Shown: piece after piece, positions 44,482-53,380 of the stretch
Numbering within the stretch: the first letter of the stretch is position 1
How the letters are laid out: each line of letters starts with the position of its first letter
Origin: Fabrea salina
Lineage: Eukaryota; Ciliophora; Heterotrichea; Heterotrichida; Fabreidae
DNA: 64,000 bases
Direction of reading: 5' to 3'
NCBI GenBank assembly: GCA_022984795.1
Contig: JALIHJ010000037.1
Span: forward strand, 62,001 to 126,000
Position numbers and translations under genes: made by a program
Notes under the pieces: model-generated
The model's database searches: none
What the model was told of the DNA's origin: nothing
Seen by the model: only the letters and a program-made list of their open reading frames with translations

Positions 44482-44737
44482 GTAGCTTTTTACATCTTCT
44501 CTGAACCAGAGAATTTCTTTGGAGGCTTAAAGACACTTGTTTCTTAGAGTGTTTGGGTTCTAAGTAATTGCCTAATTTGCAATTTTTAGAGTGTTTTTGT
44601 AGAACGCCAGATTTAGGTTGGTGCTTGTCACTTACAACTCTTGCAGGACTGGGAACTTTTAAGTCATTTAGAACTTCTAACACTTTAGGGTGGACTGCGG
44701 CGATTTTACTAAATTTTGTTCTGGAAGTAGTTTCCAT
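44471..44737 (-). CDS. Small basic hypothetical protein
   Basis: 88 residues, very basic (Lys/Arg-rich, with SPARVVSDKHQPKSGVLQKH). No domain or family is recognised. Support comes from a proper ATG (44737) 18 bp downstream of the next gene's stop, filling an otherwise empty 275-bp gap, and codon style like neighbours. Its 3' end overlaps NTMT1 by 11 bp on the opposite strand. It could be a small nuclear protein or a spurious ORF. Confidence 0.5.
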   Translation of the reverse strand: METTSRTKFSKIAAVHPKVLEVLNDLKVPSPARVVSDKHQPKSGVLQKHSKNCKLGNYLEPKHSKKQVSLSLQRNSLVQRRCKKLLNN

Positions 44738-44755
44738 TTAATCTTTGTTAAATAC

Positions 44756-46510
44756 TTAAAACCCTACTTGTTTGGACTCAAAGAAACAAAGAGCATCGAA
44801 CAATACATTCATAGTAGGTCTGCTGTCTGGGTCAGTATTCCAACAACTCTTGATAAGGCGACTGAGATCCTCACTTACATTTTGAGGAATTCCAGGTCTG
44901 AACTTTTCTTCTACAACATACTGTTTGAGCTTTTTAATGGACGTATCAGGAAAAGGCTCCTGACCAGTTAGAATCTCCCAAAGAATCATTCCAAAGCTGT
45001 AAACGTCGTCACTTGGAGAAGGTCTGAGAACTACGTCTCCTGAAGCTTGCAGTAACTCAGGAGAAGACCAAGCTGACTTGTTACTGTAGCCTATAACTAG
45101 CCCTGCGTACTTCTTTAGGTTCATAAAACCTACGTCTGTGATAATTACTCTCCACTCTGAGTCTAGAAGTACGTTATGCGAACTAAGATGTCCGTGGACC
45201 ACTTCTTGGCTGTGCATAAACCTTAAGGCAAAAGCTAACTCACGGGCTATGCGTATTTTATGCATTTTGCTGAACAAAACGTTTTTAGCATGTAAAGCTA
45301 AGTACAAAGACCCGTTAGGCTTGTACTCCATTGCAATTTGTATCTGGGTTTTATCAATAGCAATGGCACAGGCACCAACTATATGGGGGTTCTCTAGTTT
45401 AGAGTACACTTCAACTTCTTCGTTTATTTTCTCAATGATGTATTTGTTGATTCTTGGAAAGTTCAGTTTTCTGACTATCACTGGGTTGCCGTTAAAACTT
45501 CCAGTGTGCAAAGAGCCAAACTTCCGCTTGCCCTCTGAAAACAAGTCTTGAACAACAATGTCTTCTGGGTTCTTGAACTGAATAACTGGTTTGTCTGATA
45601 GCTGCTCTGAACTAGAAATAGAACTTCCGATGTCTTCAGGCCTAGGTGCTTGCAACTTGTCAATTAAAGGAAGGAAGGAGTTTTCTTCGTAACTTATGGT
45701 AAATATTCGCGTAAAGTTGCTGTCTAGCACACAGATGTAGCAGAAAATCTCCCCAAAGAAAAGGTCAATAATCAAAATAACAGTGGGAAGAATGTTGTTA
45801 ACTTCGTTACTTTCAGCAACTAAATCCTGCTTTTTAAACATGTAAAGTATACCATGTGTGATCCTTCCAAGAGTCCAAATCACAGTGACTCCAATGATGC
45901 GTCTGCAGTGACTCATAGCTTCGTTAGACCTAAAAGGCAGTCCTGAATACTTGCACTGCACCCAAAACAGCCCAACAAGTACACTTACACTTGTTATCAA
46001 ACAAAACACACACTGCTGCAATTCTATTGAGTACTCACTAATTCCAAACAAGTAAACTGCTAAGTAAAGCAAGAACTCAAGTATAACCCACCCTATTAAG
46101 CACCCCAAAGTAACCTTTCCAGCTTTCCTCAAAGGGTTTTTGCGGTTTGACATGGTTTCTTGGTCAAGAGTTTCTGTTTCAAGTCGAGTGTAGTAGTTAG
46201 CTGTAAGCATGACCCAGAAAAGTACAATAAAAGAAGCCAAAATTAAAGACTCCGGAAGCGAAAGCAGTAAAAACGAAAGGTTAATCTCAGAGATGTCTAA
46301 AGACTTCTGCAAGAAACACAAAACCCACATGCTTACGCACCTAAAGAACTCAGCCGTGAGCTGAAAGGAGTAAAGTATTTTGGCATGCTTCCAGTGAGGC
46401 AAGAACTTTTTGAAACTAAGCATCCGAATTACTGTGAAAACAAGTAAGCAAGTGTAAGTTAGTCCCAGTAAGAAGAAAACCAGGAAGAACTCAGTATTTT
46501 CATCTGCCAT
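44756..46510 (-). CDS. Seven-TM receptor-like protein fused to a pseudokinase domain
   Basis: 584 residues. Seven membrane helices lie within residues ~8-265 in the order of a 7TM protein (FLVFFLLGLTYTCLLVFTVI first, TVILIIDLFFGEIFCYICVL last), with short loops. A tyrosine-kinase-like domain spans ~325-578. Lys348 (VIVRKLNF) is kept, but the catalytic-loop HRDLKxxN is HGHLSSHN, so the catalytic Asp is His441. DFG is DVG (459-461). The C-lobe is normal (DDVYSFGMILWEILTGQEPF, then SCWNTDPDSRPTM). The HG(x)L form resembles the kinase-homology domain of receptor guanylyl cyclases. I infer a membrane receptor signalling through a non-catalytic or weakly active kinase fold. Confidence 0.88.
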   Translation of the reverse strand: MADENTEFFLVFFLLGLTYTCLLVFTVIRMLSFKKFLPHWKHAKILYSFQLTAEFFRCVSMWVLCFLQKSLDISEINLSFLLLSLPESLILASFIVLFWVMLTANYYTRLETETLDQETMSNRKNPLRKAGKVTLGCLIGWVILEFLLYLAVYLFGISEYSIELQQCVFCLITSVSVLVGLFWVQCKYSGLPFRSNEAMSHCRRIIGVTVIWTLGRITHGILYMFKKQDLVAESNEVNNILPTVILIIDLFFGEIFCYICVLDSNFTRIFTISYEENSFLPLIDKLQAPRPEDIGSSISSSEQLSDKPVIQFKNPEDIVVQDLFSEGKRKFGSLHTGSFNGNPVIVRKLNFPRINKYIIEKINEEVEVYSKLENPHIVGACAIAIDKTQIQIAMEYKPNGSLYLALHAKNVLFSKMHKIRIARELAFALRFMHSQEVVHGHLSSHNVLLDSEWRVIITDVGFMNLKKYAGLVIGYSNKSAWSSPELLQASGDVVLRPSPSDDVYSFGMILWEILTGQEPFPDTSIKKLKQYVVEEKFRPGIPQNVSEDLSRLIKSCWNTDPDSRPTMNVLFDALCFFESKQVGF

Positions 46511-46552
46511 TTAATATCAACAAGAAGGTGGTTCTGACTAGAATCTAATAAG

Positions 46553-47212
46553 ATGGGACAAATTGCCTCAAAAACAAAGCACGAAGAGTACAACAGAAGC
46601 AGTATACACTTAGAGGGCTCCCTTCAGAAGTGGGACCGCAAAAAAGGAAATTTTAAGGAAAGGTGGTTCAGTATTTCCAACAACAAAATCTGGTACTCTT
46701 TAGCCAAAGGATCACCTGTAATGCTTACGTAGGTAAAAAACTCTGCTACTATTGGGAAGCATTTTAAAGTGTTAGTACTTGACACGGAAGCTCTGGAGAT
46801 CAGTATTGAAGTTTTGAATGACAGTGATATTTTGGAGCTTTGGAAAATTGCTTTCAGCGACACCAATGACCTTTTGTTGTGGGGAAGTGTTTTTAGAAGG
46901 GCCAAAAGACCAGTTTGGGAGCAGCCCAAACAAGCACTTCACTGCCGAATCTGCGGAAAAGACTTTTCGGCTATTAGGAGACAGCACCACTGCAGACATT
47001 GTGGAAAAGCTATTTGCGGAAAGCACTCTAAAAACAGACAGAAACTCCCTCACTTAGGTTACGAGAAGCTTGTAAGGGTGTGTGACAGCTGTGTGCCTAG
47101 ACTTGGTCACGAAAACGACGCTTACGAAAGAGCCAGTCAACTAAGTCGGCTTTCGAAAACTCAGCAGATGACTGAGTCTTGCAGAAGTATTTTATCTTCC
47201 TATAGTAACTAG
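46553..47212 (+). CDS. PH-FYVE protein with putative N-myristoylation, one 15-nt intron
   Basis: Exons 46553-46717 and 46733-47212 give 214 residues. It starts MGQIASKTKH, a good N-myristoylation site. Residues ~18-105 form a PH domain (LEGSLQKWDRKKGNFKERWF, ISNNKIWYSL, FKVLVLDTEALEISIE, LELWKIAF). A FYVE zinc finger follows (~125-190): CRICGKDFSAIRRQHHCRHC with the R-(R)-HHCR ligand patch, then KLVRVCDSC. It should bind phosphatidylinositol 3-phosphate on endosomes or phagosomes. Splicing is needed to join the two halves of the PH domain. Confidence 0.93.
46718..46732 (+). other. 15-nt intron in PH-FYVE gene
   Basis: It reads GTAATGCTTACGTAG, with a terminal in-frame TAG. It is phase 0 and lies inside the PH domain between LAKGSP and VKNSATIGKHFKV. 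Confidence 0.93.
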
Positions 47213-47276
47213 GTTTAAATTATTAGTGGGGGCTTAAAAAGCAGCTTCGGCATTCTTCGCTAAAATAGCAATCTAA

Positions 47277-49136
47277 CTAGAATTTACTCATTAAGTTTGT
47301 CCAAGTGTCTTTACAGACAACCCCAGTAACGTCTATGCCCATTTCTTCCTGGAAGATTTTAACTAGTTTTTCGTTTTTCACGCAGTAAACACCGTTCACT
47401 TTAACTTTGATTCCAAAAACCCAGCCCAAAGCCCTTTGCAGCAAACTGACTTCTTCGGTATCGTTTTTTTTCTTTCTAGAAATATCAGACTTTAGAGGCG
47501 GAAACGAAAAGGACTCAGGGGGTGTTTTGTGGGTTTCTTCTGGTAAGGCATGCTGTTTAGCATATTCACTCGAAAAATTAGAAGAATTTGAACTTGACAG
47601 CACCTGCTGCAACTCAGCTGTTCCGGGGTTGGGCTTTGTGTCGTACAGCTCTAGCAAGTCTTCGAAAGAAGAAGGAGTCTGCGGCGCAGTGTCGTTGCCC
47701 AGTATCTCGTTTATGCGGTGTTTGATGACTCGAGAAATCTGGATGGCTTCGCCTGGGTCGAGTTCGAAGTGCTCTACTGTTTCTTCTGCTATAACTTCGG
47801 GAGAGTCGTTGTCTAAGTCGTATTCAATGTTTAGAAGTACTTTTTTAAGGGTTTCTCCGTCTTGGATTCCAACTTTTATGGGGATTTTAATGGTGTTGTC
47901 TTTTTGGAAGTGAGGAGTGAACTGCGAAGCTATATGTAGGTTTTCCAAAGGAGTTTTTTGTTCTTCGTAGTTGTTTTGTTCAATAGACTGGCAGATAAGG
48001 TTTATGTCTTCTTGACTTAGTTGGATGCTGGTTGCTAATTCTTTGAGTACATCCTCCACATTGTCTTCTTCAAGGTTTATTTCAAAGTCTACGTTGCTTT
48101 TGGTGTTGTTTCCGTTGTCCACTTTCAAACAAACTTCTAAGTAGTTAGGGTGGGCTAGTTTTACCTGCAAGTCAAGAATCTTGCTTTGTGTTTGTTTGTC
48201 AGAAAGAACAGCAACAGGCTTACTTAGTAAGGACTCGTCTTCAATTGAAAAGAAAGAGTGGTTCAACAGCTCAGCTGCGTAAGGTCTGGAGTCCACAGGC
48301 GAAATACAGAGTTCTACAAATTCCCTGACTTGACTATCTAAGATTTTGTAAAAGGCGTCAGGCTTTTGAGCCGAAGAAATTTTTTTATAGAGAGAAACGT
48401 GGTTTTTGCATTCTGAGTAAGGTGTGCTGGAAGTGATGATTTCTATCAAGCAAAGTCCAAATGCGTAGATGTCTACACTGGGACCGTAGCGTTCTTCAAA
48501 CATTTCAGGTGCCATGAAGTAAGGAGTTCCCACTTGAGACTCCAAGTGAGAGGCTGTCAAGCAAGTAGCAAGACCTAAGTCCCCTATTTTGATCTCTCCA
48601 GTGCTGCTTGAAACAAAGATGTTGTCGCACTTGATATCTCGGTGGATGATAGGAGGTGTTCGGGAGTGCAAGTATTTCAAACCCTCCAAAATAGCTCGGC
48701 TCCAGCTCTTAATTACTCTTAGTCTGGGGTAGTTAAACTTGTTTACGTACTCTTTTAGAGAACAAGTCATCAACTCAGTTATGATTACTACTTGGTCTTT
48801 GTCTCTGGACTTCCAAGCTTTGATTAGCTTGATGATATGCGGGTTTTCAAGTCCCTCGTAGTTTTTGATTTCTTCAGTGATTCTTTCTTTTTCGCGTTTG
48901 GACAAGTTAGAAGTCCTTATGGAGTTCCAGGCTACTTCTCTGCCTGTTTCTTGGTCGTAAGCTAGATAGACCTGTTTGAATGCTCCTCTTCCGATTTCTT
49001 TGTCGGTCTAAATAAAGCCTACCCTGCAGAACCTTCCTGAAGGCGAGTTCTCCACTTTTTTGGGTCCCTCTGAAGAACAGGCTAGTATCATTTCTAAGCT
49101 GTCGTCCTGAGTTTCTTTGAGCTGGACCACTTCCAT
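47277..49136 (-). CDS. WNK: WNK-type protein kinase with PF2-like domains and C-terminal peptidoglycan-binding-like domain, one 15-nt intron
   Basis: Exons 49023-49136 and 47277-49007 give 614 residues. The kinase domain (~39-305) shows the WNK hallmark: the glycine loop is GRGAFKQVYLA with the catalytic Lys moved into it, while the usual VAIK is VAWN. HRDIKCDN and GDLGLAT complete the active site, so DFG is DLG. Two OSR1_C/PF2-like modules follow (~315-385, beginning VKLAHPNYLEVCLKV; ~405-475, beginning IKIPIKVGIQDGETL). The last ~55 residues (LLQRALGW, VNGVY, LVKIFQEEMGIDVTGVVCKDTW) match the PG_binding_1 fold. WNKs respond to chloride and osmotic stress and activate OSR1/SPAK-type kinases. 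Confidence 0.9.
49008..49022 (-). other. 15-nt intron in WNK gene
   Basis: The coding strand reads GTAGGCTTTATTTAG and ends in an in-frame TAG. It is phase 0 after codon 38, just before the glycine-rich loop. Without removal, the kinase loses its first lobe strands. Confidence 0.92.
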
Positions 49137-49257
49137 ATTGTGCAAATACTTATTAGACTTAACTTACAGTTTCGCCAAAAACAACTCAAAGCCACAAAGT
49201 GGCTGTTAGAGCTCTGGAATTATCTTTTTAAGGCTTATTAAAAAGATAACTGTTAAG

Positions 49258-50835
49258 TTACGATACTGTGGTATCAGAATTGCTTGCAACTTCACTTTCA
49301 GTTTCGTGAGGTTTAGAAAAGTGGATTTTCCTAGCAAACCCGTCAAAGCTTGAATTGCGAGGTCTTTTTTTTCTGAGTCCCAAAAACTGAGCTGAGCACT
49401 TCAAACTACTTAAGTCGCAGTGGAATGGAAGGTGGAAGTTTCCGAGCCTGCCTTCTTGTTCTCTTCCTTTAAGCACACTTCTGTAGTTCAACTTCTGGTG
49501 CAAAGCAATGTAACTTAGCGGTTTGATGGGGTGGTCTAGGAGTTTGTTGAGTTTTTGCATGAGTTTTTGGTCTTTAGTGAGTTCGGGTTTAGAAGCCATT
49601 AAGAAAAGAAGGTACTTCAGAACTTGCAGAGCCAAGTGCTGTGTTGACTTCTGCTTAATCCGGCGTAAACAATAGTACACCAAGTATTTAGCCGAGGCCA
49701 ACAGAGGCCCCGGGTGTTGTGCTAAGTAAGATACAATGTAAGCTGTACTGATTTCAACATGCTTATCCGAAAATACCTGCTTTAACAGTGAACTCAAAAA
49801 CAACTCTTTGTACTCCTCTTTCTGGCTAATGCAAATTGAAACCATGACCTGCTGGATGTAATGAGTCTCGTGTGTAGGCAAAACGAGCTTTTTGAACAAG
49901 TGCAAGATAGACTGGAACAACTGGTCGTTCATTTCTGAGTTGATGTACTCAAAAAACTCAGCTAGCAAAGAGTCTAACTTTTCAACCAGTCCTTCAGACT
50001 CTATTTCTATGAGCTTTTCAATTGCTAGAGAAACTAAAAACTCCTGAAGCGACTTAACACTTTTCGCAAGGCTGAACATGTTCCGCAGAAAGAACTTGTG
50101 CGTGTGAAGGTCCAAACGCCAGTGAGGAAAGTTTTCTTGGATCTGTTGTTTACAGTAACCAAGCATAACAGGGTTTGACTCCAACACAGAAGCCAGAATC
50201 TCGATGAGTTTGTCTGCAACTAAGTACTGATTCTTGAAAACCTGGTGTTCCGCTTCCTGTTGTTTGGTCTGTACAAACCCTCCAATAGCCTTGATGTAGG
50301 ATATTTCTGTAGTTTCCCCTTGTTTTTCAATTACAAAACAACGGGTTTCTTTGTGGTGTTCTTTGTGGACACCAACAGAAATACCGGTCATGCCTTTTAG
50401 TTTGTCAGGACCAGTAGGGTGGTAAAAAAACAACTCTTCCAGAAGTTCTTTTTCTTCCCCAGTAATTTGCTGAGAAAGTCCGTGCTTGAAAAGTACTGAG
50501 TGCACAGTCTTCTTGAGTTCTGTGGCTGAGGAGAACTGCTTAGTCCCCAGGTGCAGACTCGGCGATGGCAGGCTTGAACAGGTGACTAGGTCTGGTTTGA
50601 GGTTTGCCAAAAGCTGTGAAATCAAAAGTTTGGTATGGGAGGGTTTGCCTGCGCTCTGTATAGACCTCGAAATGTGTGAAAGTGAAGTTAAAATCTTTGG
50701 GTGCGCAGAAGCCAAGTTCAGCCAGCGCAAGGACATTAGCTTGGTGACTGTTTGTGGGTTTGAAAGATTTTTCATGTGTGACGAGAGCTTTGATGGGTTA
50801 CTTATGATACTTTCGTTTGTTAGATCAGAGTCCAT
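49258..50835 (-). CDS. Helical-repeat protein with DCL/DUF3223-like domain
   Basis: 525 residues. Residues ~129-186 match the plant/archaeal DCL (DUF3223) domain: LLEELFFYHPTGPDKLKGMT, then GISVGVHKEHHKETRCFVI and EISYIKAI, which follow the family pattern Hp..K...G...i.V..H....SRCF and dFSy.Ka. Residues ~210-450 are all-alpha with HEAT/ARM-like periodicity. In plants DCL domains occur in rRNA-processing and Pol V proteins. Here I can only suggest an RNA/rRNA-linked role. There is no membrane helix. The C-terminus has KKRPRNSSFDGFARKI, a possible nuclear signal. Confidence 0.72.
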   Translation of the reverse strand: MDSDLTNESIISNPSKLSSHMKNLSNPQTVTKLMSLRWLNLASAHPKILTSLSHISRSIQSAGKPSHTKLLISQLLANLKPDLVTCSSLPSPSLHLGTKQFSSATELKKTVHSVLFKHGLSQQITGEEKELLEELFFYHPTGPDKLKGMTGISVGVHKEHHKETRCFVIEKQGETTEISYIKAIGGFVQTKQQEAEHQVFKNQYLVADKLIEILASVLESNPVMLGYCKQQIQENFPHWRLDLHTHKFFLRNMFSLAKSVKSLQEFLVSLAIEKLIEIESEGLVEKLDSLLAEFFEYINSEMNDQLFQSILHLFKKLVLPTHETHYIQQVMVSICISQKEEYKELFLSSLLKQVFSDKHVEISTAYIVSYLAQHPGPLLASAKYLVYYCLRRIKQKSTQHLALQVLKYLLFLMASKPELTKDQKLMQKLNKLLDHPIKPLSYIALHQKLNYRSVLKGREQEGRLGNFHLPFHCDLSSLKCSAQFLGLRKKRPRNSSFDGFARKIHFSKPHETESEVASNSDTTVS

Positions 50836-50871
50836 TTTAAGTTTTATTATAAAAACTTGTTTAAATATGCA

Positions 50872-51558
50872 TTATTCAAAAGCAACAGGCCCGTTGTAAG
50901 CTTTGCGCACAAATAAAAAGGCAAACACACTATTGAAGGCTTGGAGGATTATAAGTGTAATTTGGAAGATCATTCCAGAACCCATTTGGTAGTCTTTAGG
51001 GCTGAATCCAATGCCCAAGAAGTTGTAGGAGTTTGTTGAGTCGTAGTGGTTCATGTTTCCAACAACTACAAAGGTTACTATCCCTACAACAGACAAAAAC
51101 AGAGGCAAAAACACTGCAATGTGGGCTGTAGGTATGTTCATTCCTTGTTTTTTTAGCACAAGTAGGTTCAAAAGCACCCCTACAGCGTAAGTACTTAAAA
51201 CTCCAGTTATAAACAAAACCATGTAACCTGCAGCGTTTTTAATCTTTTTAATGTTTTCACAGAATCCCGGGCATATCAAAAACATTAGTGCTTCAGTAAT
51301 GTACTCCTTACAAAAGTCTTTTTCTAACTCAAAGAACTCCCAAGTGCTGCCTTTTTCGTAGTGAGTTTGATCAGTTAAAAGGTTTTGGTTCGACTTAGCT
51401 CGGAAAAGAGAAAAACTAAATTCGCAGTAGTCAAACCAGTTAGGCAGCAAACCGTCTATAAATACCATCAAGAACAGTAAGGCACAGGAACCTATGTAAG
51501 TCTTTAAGTAAACTGCTTTAACTCTGCCTGGCCTTACTTCACTTAAGTTGTGTAGCAT
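50872..51558 (-). CDS. Four-TM protein of the CPxFC tetraspan family
   Basis: 228 residues. TM1 lies at ~18-40. The extracytoplasmic loop has LLPNWFDYCEFSFSLFRAKS, a lone Cys (DFCKEY) and ICPGFCENIKKIKNAAG. TMs follow at ~112-135, ~148-168 and ~195-220. The loop end is very close to that of the protein at 36322-37002 (CPGFC-D/E-N, KKI, AG). Function is unknown; disulphide-stabilised loop topology recalls claudin-like tetraspans. Its ATG (51558) is 7 bp from the divergent ATG of TAF7. Confidence 0.83.
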   Translation of the reverse strand: MLHNLSEVRPGRVKAVYLKTYIGSCALLFLMVFIDGLLPNWFDYCEFSFSLFRAKSNQNLLTDQTHYEKGSTWEFFELEKDFCKEYITEALMFLICPGFCENIKKIKNAAGYMVLFITGVLSTYAVGVLLNLLVLKKQGMNIPTAHIAVFLPLFLSVVGIVTFVVVGNMNHYDSTNSYNFLGIGFSPKDYQMGSGMIFQITLIILQAFNSVFAFLFVRKAYNGPVAFE

Positions 51559-51565
51559 TTATAAG

Positions 51566-52123
51566 ATGAACGTAGAAGACCATATGATACTCAGAGTCCC
51601 TGAAGATTGGCTCCAAGAGTTCGAAGGCAAGCACCGCTTAGAAATAAACCCAATAGACTTTCCAGACGAAGAGCCCAACAGAGTCTTTTCAGTAAAAGTC
51701 AAAAACAAAGTCTCGCTGGGATTCCTTTTGGACCTGCCTTGCATCATAGAGTCACACAAAACACTAGACTGCATTAACTTCTTCAAAGCTTGCGACATAG
51801 CCCAGATGCTTTTAGTAGTTCCAGAGTACGAAAAGTCGAACCCAAGAGGCAAGTACTCGACACTTTCAAAGACCTTAGTAAAAGGAACTAAGTACAAAGC
51901 TAAGTCAGGAATAACTCCAGGAACGCACAACATCACTTCTAGGTTCTTCAGACAAGAAATGGTAGAAGACCCTGAAGAAGTAAAGAAAGTAGAGTCCCTG
52001 ATTAAAAAGGTAATGGACACTGGAACTGCCAAAATAGTGGAAGAAGAAATAATAGAACTCAAAGAAGACGAACCCGTTCCTGAAAACCAAGAGTACATTT
52101 ACAACCCTAAAGAAGAAATTTAA
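51566..52123 (+). CDS. TAF7: TFIID subunit TAF7
   Basis: 185 residues from MNVEDHMILRVPEDW, which matches the TAFII55 N-terminal domain opening (EnQfILRvP). It continues LPCIIESHKTLDCINFFKAC, DIAQMLLV and a later SGITPGTHNITSRFFR (the GITPPMHNxRxRRFR element). TAF7 binds TAF1 in TFIID and restrains its acetyltransferase. It is short: the domain plus an acidic tail. Its stop TAA (52121-52123) shares the tetramer TTAA with the stop of the convergent gene. Confidence 0.88.
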   Translation: MNVEDHMILRVPEDWLQEFEGKHRLEINPIDFPDEEPNRVFSVKVKNKVSLGFLLDLPCIIESHKTLDCINFFKACDIAQMLLVVPEYEKSNPRGKYSTLSKTLVKGTKYKAKSGITPGTHNITSRFFRQEMVEDPEEVKKVESLIKKVMDTGTAKIVEEEIIELKEDEPVPENQEYIYNPKEEI

Positions 52124-52581
52124 TTAGGTCTTTTTAGAAAACTTTCTATTTTCCTTCTGTTGTTATTGCTTTCTAAGCAGTCAAAAGTCCAGTTTTGAAT
52201 GGTGATTCCAGCGTTTAGTCTGCCAAACCTTCTGCTTTGAGGTTTGTAGCTAGTAATTCTGTTTTTTCTGTTAGTAGTAGCTTGTAATTCTTGGTAGTCT
52301 CCTATAGAAGACAAAAACCCGTTATAACTGAACTTATCCAACTTCTTTGGAGTGAATTTTCCAGTGTATTTTTTAAAGAACCTGCAGTAAAAAGGCGACC
52401 CTTCTTCACTTTTCACACTGGAAAAACGAGTTCTTGGATTGTCTTCGTCAAAACTTTTCATTTCGCTTTTAGGCGAAAAACTCTGGTACTTCAGCTCCAA
52501 GTTTGAGTTTTTAATAGGCAAGTTAAGTTTTTTTCTAAGCTGGTTTTTTTTTCCTAAGAAAGAATCTTTGTTTGTTATCAT
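52120..52581 (-). CDS. Hypothetical basic protein
   Basis: 153 residues, basic and Ser/Asn-rich, with no recognised domain. Short aromatic patches occur (SPFYCRFFKKYTGKFTPKKL, then NAGITIQNWTFDCLESNNNR). No membrane helix or coiled coil is seen. It is supported by an ATG 29 bp from the divergent eIF3f start and by filling the whole interval. Its stop overlaps the TAF7 stop by four bases (TTAA). Confidence 0.6.
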   Translation of the reverse strand: MITNKDSFLGKKNQLRKKLNLPIKNSNLELKYQSFSPKSEMKSFDEDNPRTRFSSVKSEEGSPFYCRFFKKYTGKFTPKKLDKFSYNGFLSSIGDYQELQATTNRKNRITSYKPQSRRFGRLNAGITIQNWTFDCLESNNNRRKIESFLKRPN

Positions 52582-52610
52582 TTTAGACGAGTTAAGTAGA
52601 AACTAAAAGT

Positions 52611-53348
52611 ATGGCTTCAGTGTGGCTAGGTGACGTTCAACCTTACAACTGCGAGGTGCACCCCTCAGTTCCTATGACTATTTTGCAACACACCATGCGC
52701 AAAACAAGCAAGACTCGAAGTTTCGGAGTAGTTTACGGGCACACAGCTGAAGGTTCGGTCTCGATGCATCAAGCTCTTCCAATCAACCAACTTCCAGACG
52801 AAAAAAACATTATCTCTGAACAAAACAAACTCAGGAACCACATAAGGATCTTTAAAGACGCCTACCCTAAGTACAGCCCGATTGGCATCTACTCTACAGG
52901 CAACATTTCCGCCTACGAAATCCTGACTCTCCAGTACTTCGAAAAGGAGATAACCCAAACTACTGGGTCTTTCTTTTTGCTAAACGTGAACTTTAGTTCA
53001 GAAGTTTTGGAAGTCCAGTGCTTCAGACTAGTGCGCTACACACAGTTGAGTTCCCTAGCTTACTTCCAACCCATTCCTTCAAGAGTCATCAGGAGTCCAC
53101 TGGGAGTTTTTGTCTCAAAAAAACAAGAACTGGGAGACCTAGTAAGGGCTTGTCACGACTACGTGAAACAAGTAGAAAGTGGGCAAACCCGTCCTGATCC
53201 TTACTTGGCTACTTTGCTTTCAAGAGCCATAAACTACGCTAAAGAAGTGGAGTCCACTAACTCCAAAGACCTCCAACTTATCTCTGAAATCACTGACACT
53301 GTCATTAATTCTACAGAAAAGACTGACCAAGTACAAGAGTCGCTTTAA
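52611..53348 (+). CDS. EIF3F: Translation initiation factor eIF3 subunit f (MPN domain)
   Basis: 245 residues with an MPN fold: CEVHPSVPMTILQHTMRKTS, SFGVVYGHTAEGSVSMHQALPI, PIGIYSTGNISAYEIL and the LGVFVSKKQELGDLV region. The IGIYSTG strand parallels the GWYATG of eIF3f. The JAMM zinc residues (E, HxH, S/D) are absent, as in the non-catalytic MPN- subunits. eIF3f is preferred, but eIF3h, CSN6 or Rpn8 are alternatives of the same fold. The C-terminal helices would join the eIF3 helical bundle. Confidence 0.78.
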   Translation: MASVWLGDVQPYNCEVHPSVPMTILQHTMRKTSKTRSFGVVYGHTAEGSVSMHQALPINQLPDEKNIISEQNKLRNHIRIFKDAYPKYSPIGIYSTGNISAYEILTLQYFEKEITQTTGSFFLLNVNFSSEVLEVQCFRLVRYTQLSSLAYFQPIPSRVIRSPLGVFVSKKQELGDLVRACHDYVKQVESGQTRPDPYLATLLSRAINYAKEVESTNSKDLQLISEITDTVINSTEKTDQVQESL

Positions 53349-53380
53349 TTATTAACATTCACTAGTTGAGAATAATATAA

